Part shown: positions 60,138-64,000 of the stretch, piece by piece
Layout: every line of letters begins with the position of its first letter
How positions within the stretch are numbered: the first letter of the stretch is position 1
Assembly (NCBI RefSeq): GCF_003867015.1
Contig: NZ_CP032548.1
Coordinates: 1,121,001 to 1,185,000 of the forward strand
Reading direction: 5' to 3'
Length of the DNA stretch: 64,000 nucleotides
Source: Tenacibaculum singaporense
GTDB taxonomy: Bacteria > Bacteroidota > Bacteroidia > Flavobacteriales > Flavobacteriaceae
Made by a program: the position numbers and the translations under genes
Notes under the pieces: model-generated
The model's database searches: none
Seen by the model: the letters and a program-made list of their open reading frames with translations, nothing else
What the model was told of the DNA's origin: nothing

Positions 60138-60908
60138 ATGCAAGATAGACCTTTGATTTTAGTTACGAATGATGACGGAATTACAGCTCCTGGTATTCGT
60201 ATGTTGATTGAAATTATGAATAAAATAGGGGATGTAGTAGTGGTGGCTCCTGATAGCCCACAAAGTGGAATGGGGCATGCTATTACGGTAAATAATGTGT
60301 TACATTGTAATCCTATTACCATTGATGAAGGTCCTCAAATTGAGTACAGTTGTTCTGGTACGCCAGCAGATTGTGTTAAAATGGCAAAAAATGAAATTTT
60401 AAATCGTACACCTGATTTATGTGTTTCAGGAATTAATCACGGATCCAATTCATCCATCAATGTAATTTATTCAGGAACCATGAGTGCTGCTGTTGAAGCT
60501 GGTATTGAAGGAATTCCAGCAATAGGTTTTTCTTTGTTAGATTTTGATTGGCATGCTGATTTTAGAGCTGCACGTAAGTTTATAGAAAAAATAGCGTTAA
60601 ATGTTTTATTAAACGGATTACCTGATGGAGTAATTTTAAATGTAAACATTCCGAAGTTAAAAGAAGACGAAATTAAAGGAGTTCGTATATGTAGACAAGC
60701 GAATGGTTATTGGAAAGAAACGTTTGATAAACGTAAAAGCCCATTCGGAAAAGAGTATTATTGGCTTTCAGGAGAGTTTATTAATAGAGATAAAGGACAA
60801 GATACTGATATTTGGGCGTTAGAAAATGGTTTTATATCGGTAGTGCCTGTTCAATTTGATATGACAGCGCATCACGCAATTCAAAAGTTACACACATGGG
60901 ACATATAA
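60138..60908 (+). CDS. surE: 5'/3'-nucleotidase SurE
   Basis: 256 residues. N-terminal ILVTNDDGITAPGIRML with the metal-binding Asp pair, VVVAPDSPQSGMGHAIT, and SGINHGSNSSINVIYSGTMSAAVEA are the SurE signatures. Hydrolyses nucleoside 5'- or 3'-phosphates. Translationally overlaps the next gene by 13 bases; surE and lpxB proximity is common in Bacteroidota. Confidence 0.96.
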   Translation: MQDRPLILVTNDDGITAPGIRMLIEIMNKIGDVVVVAPDSPQSGMGHAITVNNVLHCNPITIDEGPQIEYSCSGTPADCVKMAKNEILNRTPDLCVSGINHGSNSSINVIYSGTMSAAVEAGIEGIPAIGFSLLDFDWHADFRAARKFIEKIALNVLLNGLPDGVILNVNIPKLKEDEIKGVRICRQANGYWKETFDKRKSPFGKEYYWLSGEFINRDKGQDTDIWALENGFISVVPVQFDMTAHHAIQKLHTWDI

Positions 60909-61183
60909 AAAAAGAAATACTAATAGGAATCATAGTCTCATTGTTGGCAACAACTTGCGGCTTCTTTATTTATTTAGAGTACATTTCAGAATTTAGTATT
61001 TCAGAAACAATCTCTAAAATAAGAGAAGGAGGGGTATTAGGTTCTGTAATAGCTCTGGCAGCAATACCTAACTTATTTGTTTTTTGGGTGTTTTTAAAGA
61101 AAAAACAAGATTATAGAGCAAGAGGAGTATTAATAACTACAATTGCTGTAGCTTTATTAACAGCATTTTTAAAGTTTTTCTAA
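60896..61183 (+). CDS. small membrane protein between surE and lpxB
   Basis: 95 residues with three transmembrane segments (about 6-28, 48-68, 78-94). Start overlaps the surE stop by 13 bases, stop 9 bases before lpxB, so it is embedded in the operon. A small membrane protein at this position is common in flavobacteria; function unknown. Confidence 0.82.
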   Translation: MGHIKKEILIGIIVSLLATTCGFFIYLEYISEFSISETISKIREGGVLGSVIALAAIPNLFVFWVFLKKKQDYRARGVLITTIAVALLTAFLKFF

Positions 61184-61192
61184 TTTTAATAC

Positions 61193-62305
61193 ATGAAATA
61201 TTACATTCTTGTAGGTGAGGCTTCGGGTGATTTGCACGGAGCTAATTTGATGAAGGCCTTGTTAAAGGAAGATCCGAAAGCAGACATTCGTTTTTGGGGA
61301 GGTGACCTAATGCAAGAAGTTGGCGGTACACTTGTTAAGCATTATAAAGAGCGTGCTTTTATGGGCTTTGTTGAGGTGTTGATGAATTTACGAAAGATTT
61401 TAGGAATGATTTCTTTTTGTAAAAAAGATATTGCTCAATTTAATCCTGATGTAATAATTTTTATTGATAACTCAGGTTTTAACCTTCGTATAGCTAAGTG
61501 GGCAAAAAGGCAAGGTTTTAGAACTAACTATTATATTTCACCTCAAGTTTGGGCAAGTAGAGCAGGTAGAGTAAAAGATATTAAACGAGATATCGACCAA
61601 ATGTTTGTAATTCTTCCATTTGAAAAAGAGTTTTACAAAAAGCATGGTTATAATGTTCGTTTTGTAGGACATCCTTTAATTGATGGAATTGCAGGAAGAG
61701 AGCAAGTTTCTATCGAAAAGTTTAGGAAAGAACATAATCTTGGGCATAAAGAGGTTATAGCACTGTTACCAGGAAGTAGAAAGCAGGAAATAACAAAAAT
61801 GTTATCGGTGATGCTTTCATTGGTAGATAATTTTCCTAAATATCAATTCGTAGTGGCTGGAGCACCAAGTCAATCGTATGAGTTTTATAAAGAAATTATT
61901 CGAGATGCCAATGTAAAATTCATTAATAATAAAACGTATGACTTGTTAAGTATTTCACATGCTGCCTTGGTAGCATCAGGAACAGCAACATTGGAGACAG
62001 CTTTGTTTAAAGTACCTCAGGTAGTGTGTTATAAAGGGAGTAATATTTCCTATCAAATAGCTAAGCGAATAATAACATTAAAATATATATCGTTAGTAAA
62101 TTTAATAATGGATAGAGAAGTAGTAAAAGAGTTGATACAAAATGATTTTACCAAAGAGAATTTACAGTACGAACTAACACGTATTTTAGAATCAGAACAT
62201 CGTCAGAAATTATTTTTGTCATATTTTGATTTAGAGCAAAAATTAGGAGGGAAAGGAGCTTCTGAAAAAACAGCAAAGTTGATTGTTGCTGGATTAAAAA
62301 AATAA
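61193..62305 (+). CDS. lpxB: lipid-A-disaccharide synthase
   Basis: 370 residues. GT-B family enzyme that joins UDP-diacylglucosamine and lipid X. N-terminal YYILVGEASGDLHGANLM, RFWGGDLMQEVGG, mid-part IDNSGFNLRIAKWAK and YYISPQVWASRAGRVKDIKRDIDQMFVILPFE, and ALLPGSRKQEI at the C-terminal domain. Marks a Gram-negative envelope. Confidence 0.96.
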   Translation: MKYYILVGEASGDLHGANLMKALLKEDPKADIRFWGGDLMQEVGGTLVKHYKERAFMGFVEVLMNLRKILGMISFCKKDIAQFNPDVIIFIDNSGFNLRIAKWAKRQGFRTNYYISPQVWASRAGRVKDIKRDIDQMFVILPFEKEFYKKHGYNVRFVGHPLIDGIAGREQVSIEKFRKEHNLGHKEVIALLPGSRKQEITKMLSVMLSLVDNFPKYQFVVAGAPSQSYEFYKEIIRDANVKFINNKTYDLLSISHAALVASGTATLETALFKVPQVVCYKGSNISYQIAKRIITLKYISLVNLIMDREVVKELIQNDFTKENLQYELTRILESEHRQKLFLSYFDLEQKLGGKGASEKTAKLIVAGLKK

Positions 62306-62311
62306 AAAAGC

Positions 62312-62866
62312 ATGATAAAAAAAGTCTTCTTCATATGTACAATATCATTTCTAATGATTTCTTGTGGATCATCAAAGAATATTAGTAGTACTTATCAAAA
62401 AAGAGGTTCAGAAGTTACTCCAAAAAAAGTAGAAATTAAGAGTACTAAAACTAATGAAATACTAACGAAAAAAGAAGAAGTAACCGTTGCTGATAAAATT
62501 GTATGGACCGCGGTTACTTATAAAGGTGTTCCGTATCGTTTTGGAGGCATGACGAAAAGAGGAATGGATTGCTCAGGATTAATTTTTACATCATTTAAAC
62601 AACGAAATGTTCCTATTGCAAGAACATCACATCAAATGTATGTACAAGGAGAAAATATTTCTTTACGAGAAGTTCAGAGAGGAGACTTGTTATTTTTTAA
62701 AACCTCAAGAAAAAGAGGTAGGGTAAATCACGTTGGGTTAGTAACATCGGTGGATAATGGAGATATTCGATTTATTCACTCTACTACATCGCAAGGCGTT
62801 ATTGTTACTTCACTATATGAAAATTATTGGAAGCGAGCTTTTATTAAAGCGAAGAGGGTGTTGTAG
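62312..62866 (+). CDS. NlpC/P60 (C40) cell-wall peptidase lipoprotein
   Basis: 184 residues. Lipoprotein signal (FFICTISFLMISCGSS), Lys/Thr-rich linker, and C40 domain (about 65-184): catalytic Cys in MDCSGLIFTSF, His in NHVGLV, third residue in FIHSTTSQG. Hydrolyses peptidoglycan stem peptides. Follows lpxB by 6 bases. Confidence 0.93.
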   Translation: MIKKVFFICTISFLMISCGSSKNISSTYQKRGSEVTPKKVEIKSTKTNEILTKKEEVTVADKIVWTAVTYKGVPYRFGGMTKRGMDCSGLIFTSFKQRNVPIARTSHQMYVQGENISLREVQRGDLLFFKTSRKRGRVNHVGLVTSVDNGDIRFIHSTTSQGVIVTSLYENYWKRAFIKAKRVL

Positions 62867-62983
62867 TAGTTAAGCTTTACTACAAATGTTAAAACTAATT
62901 TCTTTTTTAGGTTGTATCTTTTTTAGTTAGTGTTTATAAGTTAGCGTAAACATAACTTTTAATTAAAGATAAAAATAATTTAA

Positions 62984-62991
62984 TACTTTTG
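62984..62991 (+). promoter_or_regulatory. -7 box before the LytTR gene
   Basis: TACTTTTG fits TAnnTTTG, about 30 bases before ATG 63022; followed by GGAGACCCCC at the expected transcription start region. No clear -33. Confidence 0.4.
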
Positions 62992-63021
62992 GAGACCCCC
63001 TCTTAAATCTCTATAAAGTAA

Positions 63022-63798
63022 ATGAAAATATTGAATGTAGTAATAATTGAAGATGAAGATTTAGCAGCAGCTTCTTTAGAAAACTTATTAAAGAAAAGCC
63101 CTTATCCAATTTCTGTAAAAAAGCGGTTAGAAAGTGTTGAAGATTCAATTCTGTGGCTTCAAGAAAACACTTGTGATTTAATTTTAAGTGATATTCACCT
63201 TGGTGATGGTTATAGTTTTGAAATTTTTGAAAAGCTAAAAACTTCTACTCCTATTATTTTTACAACAGCCTTTGATGAGTATGCAATTAAGTCTTTTCAG
63301 TTTTTTGCTATAGACTACTTATTGAAACCATATAATGAAGAGTTACTTAATAAAGCAATGGAAAAATACATAAACCTTCATGAAAATAAAGGATATACCA
63401 ATAAGCTAGAGCAATTACTATTACAAATGAATAGTAGAATACAGCATCAAAAAGAAAAAGAACGTTTTTTAGTGTCAAAAGGAAGTTTATCAATTTCTAT
63501 ACAAAGAGAAGATGTAGCTTATTTTATGGCGCAAGGCAAATACTTATTCTTGTTTACCTTTGATAGTGAAAGTTACCTTTATGACGGAACAATTTCTAGT
63601 TTAGAAGAAGAGTTATCAGAAAAATATTTTTTCAAGATTAATAGGAAATACATTATTCAGCATTCTGCAATTAAAAACATTTCTAAATATAGTAACAATC
63701 GTATAAAAATAGACTTACAACCTAGTTTGCAAGTGGAGGAAATGTTATTGGTGAGCGCGCAAAGAATAAAAGACTTTAAAAACTGGTTAGATAATTAG
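63022..63798 (+). CDS. LytTR-type response regulator
   Basis: 258 residues. Receiver domain (about 4-120) with EDED, LILSDIHLGDGYSF (phospho-acceptor Asp) and DYLLKPYNEEL; LytTR domain (about 155-255) with RFLVSKGSLSISIQREDVAYFMAQGKYLFLF and KINRKYIIQHSAIKNISKY. The next gene begins 5 bases later and is a membrane protein, most likely its histidine kinase. Confidence 0.93.
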   Translation: MKILNVVIIEDEDLAAASLENLLKKSPYPISVKKRLESVEDSILWLQENTCDLILSDIHLGDGYSFEIFEKLKTSTPIIFTTAFDEYAIKSFQFFAIDYLLKPYNEELLNKAMEKYINLHENKGYTNKLEQLLLQMNSRIQHQKEKERFLVSKGSLSISIQREDVAYFMAQGKYLFLFTFDSESYLYDGTISSLEEELSEKYFFKINRKYIIQHSAIKNISKYSNNRIKIDLQPSLQVEEMLLVSAQRIKDFKNWLDN

Positions 63799-63803
63799 TT
63801 TTT

Positions 63804-64000
63804 ATGAAGTTCCTGTTAAAAAAAAGAAAGCATCAATATTACCTTTTAGTGGGTGTATTGTTAATGGTGTTATTTTTTATTGGATATAGATTAATAACTA
63901 ATAAGATAACTTCAGAAGCAGAAGGCTTGATAGAGGTTGTTATAAAGCAGTATGCAAAGGAAAAGGAAAGTATTTTGCAATTTGACTTTAACGACTTTAA
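63804..64000 (+). CDS. N-terminal part of a membrane protein, probable sensor kinase (cut by window end)
   Basis: 65 codons are visible: a basic start (MKFLLKKRKHQYY), one transmembrane helix (about residues 13-28, YLLVGVLLMVLFFIGYRL), and the start of an extracytoplasmic or coiled region rich in Glu/Lys. The position 5 bases after a LytTR regulator makes a His_kinase-type sensor the best guess; no catalytic domain is inside the window. Confidence 0.55.
   Translation, partial: MKFLLKKRKHQYYLLVGVLLMVLFFIGYRLITNKITSEAEGLIEVVIKQYAKEKESILQFDFNDF

Noticed and set aside
1..64000. CRISPR array, IS element, prophage, integrase or replication origin
   Set aside because: No regularly spaced direct repeats, transposase or integrase frames, phage genes or DnaA-box cluster were seen; the short palindromes are dispersed and not spaced as an array.

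Overview
The window is a chromosomal segment of a marine-type Flavobacteriaceae bacterium (Bacteroidota), most like Tenacibaculum or a close relative. The genus is an inference; no marker was searched. Evidence for the phylum: very AT-rich DNA, promoters of the Bacteroidetes form TTTG-N19-TAnnTTTG, few Shine-Dalgarno sequences, a short SigA without region 1.1, PorT of the type IX secretion system beside the menaquinone methyltransferase, a SusC-type TonB receptor, His_kinase/LytTR pairs, DUF2797 and DUF456 proteins, a bacterial mevalonate pathway and GYDIA-type GHMP kinase. Most of the window is core chromosome with conserved gene order.

Layout. 1-4,400: CBS protein, a small orphan double-glycine (bacteriocin-like) peptide, rpe, the housekeeping sigma factor, then an ECF sigma factor, a 62-aa protein and an MscS/CmpX-like channel read as one unit. 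4,400-4,660: no protein gene; one or two structured RNA candidates sharing an identical 13-base hairpin motif. 4,680-9,800: porT, ubiE/menG, an NfU-type Fe-S carrier, a FadL/OmpP1 porin and a low-complexity lipoprotein. 9,900-12,100: proS, two tandem tRNA-Glu genes, rpsT. 12,260-19,400: rodA-mrdA-mreD-mreC-mreB cell-shape operon and purH. 19,500-21,120: a 41-aa protein, a GAF protein, and the remains of a type VI secretion sheath gene (tssC). 21,230-24,330: a HYC_CC_PP protein, TonB receptor and HMA-domain protein, likely a metal (copper) uptake set. 24,360-38,200: isoprenoid region with UbiA-type prenyltransferase, mevalonate kinase, diphosphomevalonate decarboxylase, GYDIA GHMP kinase and HMG-CoA reductase, interrupted by a LytS/LytTR pair, a serine hydrolase, TPR protein and small unknowns. 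38,300-44,300: a dipeptidyl-peptidase IV-like enzyme with two POT peptide transporters. 44,300-50,500: ComEC, two unknowns, lysS, a strong candidate small RNA, DUF456. 50,600-54,330: BlaI/BlaR1-type module with TonB-C and TPR partners. 54,330-64,000: GH3 protein, DUF2797 protein, HEPN-like protein, tail-specific protease, surE, lpxB, NlpC/P60 protein, and a LytTR regulator with the start of its sensor partner.

How the genes work together. From HMG-CoA, the four mevalonate enzymes would give isopentenyl diphosphate (reductase, mevalonate kinase, putative phosphomevalonate kinase, decarboxylase); UbiA and MenG use prenyl chains downstream. RodA, PBP2 and MreBCD build the lateral wall. Dpp4 and the two POT carriers form a di/tripeptide scavenging route. 

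The less ordinary material: (i) two regions that look like unannotated structured RNAs (about 4,415-4,655 and 49,694-49,810); (ii) at least three families of short palindromic repeats, one of which sits exactly in frame inside the GHMP kinase gene, supplies the stop codon of the HMG-CoA reductase gene, and is part of the lysS terminator; (iii) a truncated, frameshifted tssC; (iv) an ECF sigma/small protein/CmpX triad with a textbook AAC-N16-CGT promoter; (v) a double-glycine peptide gene too short for routine gene calling. No CRISPR array, intact transposase, prophage or origin was seen.
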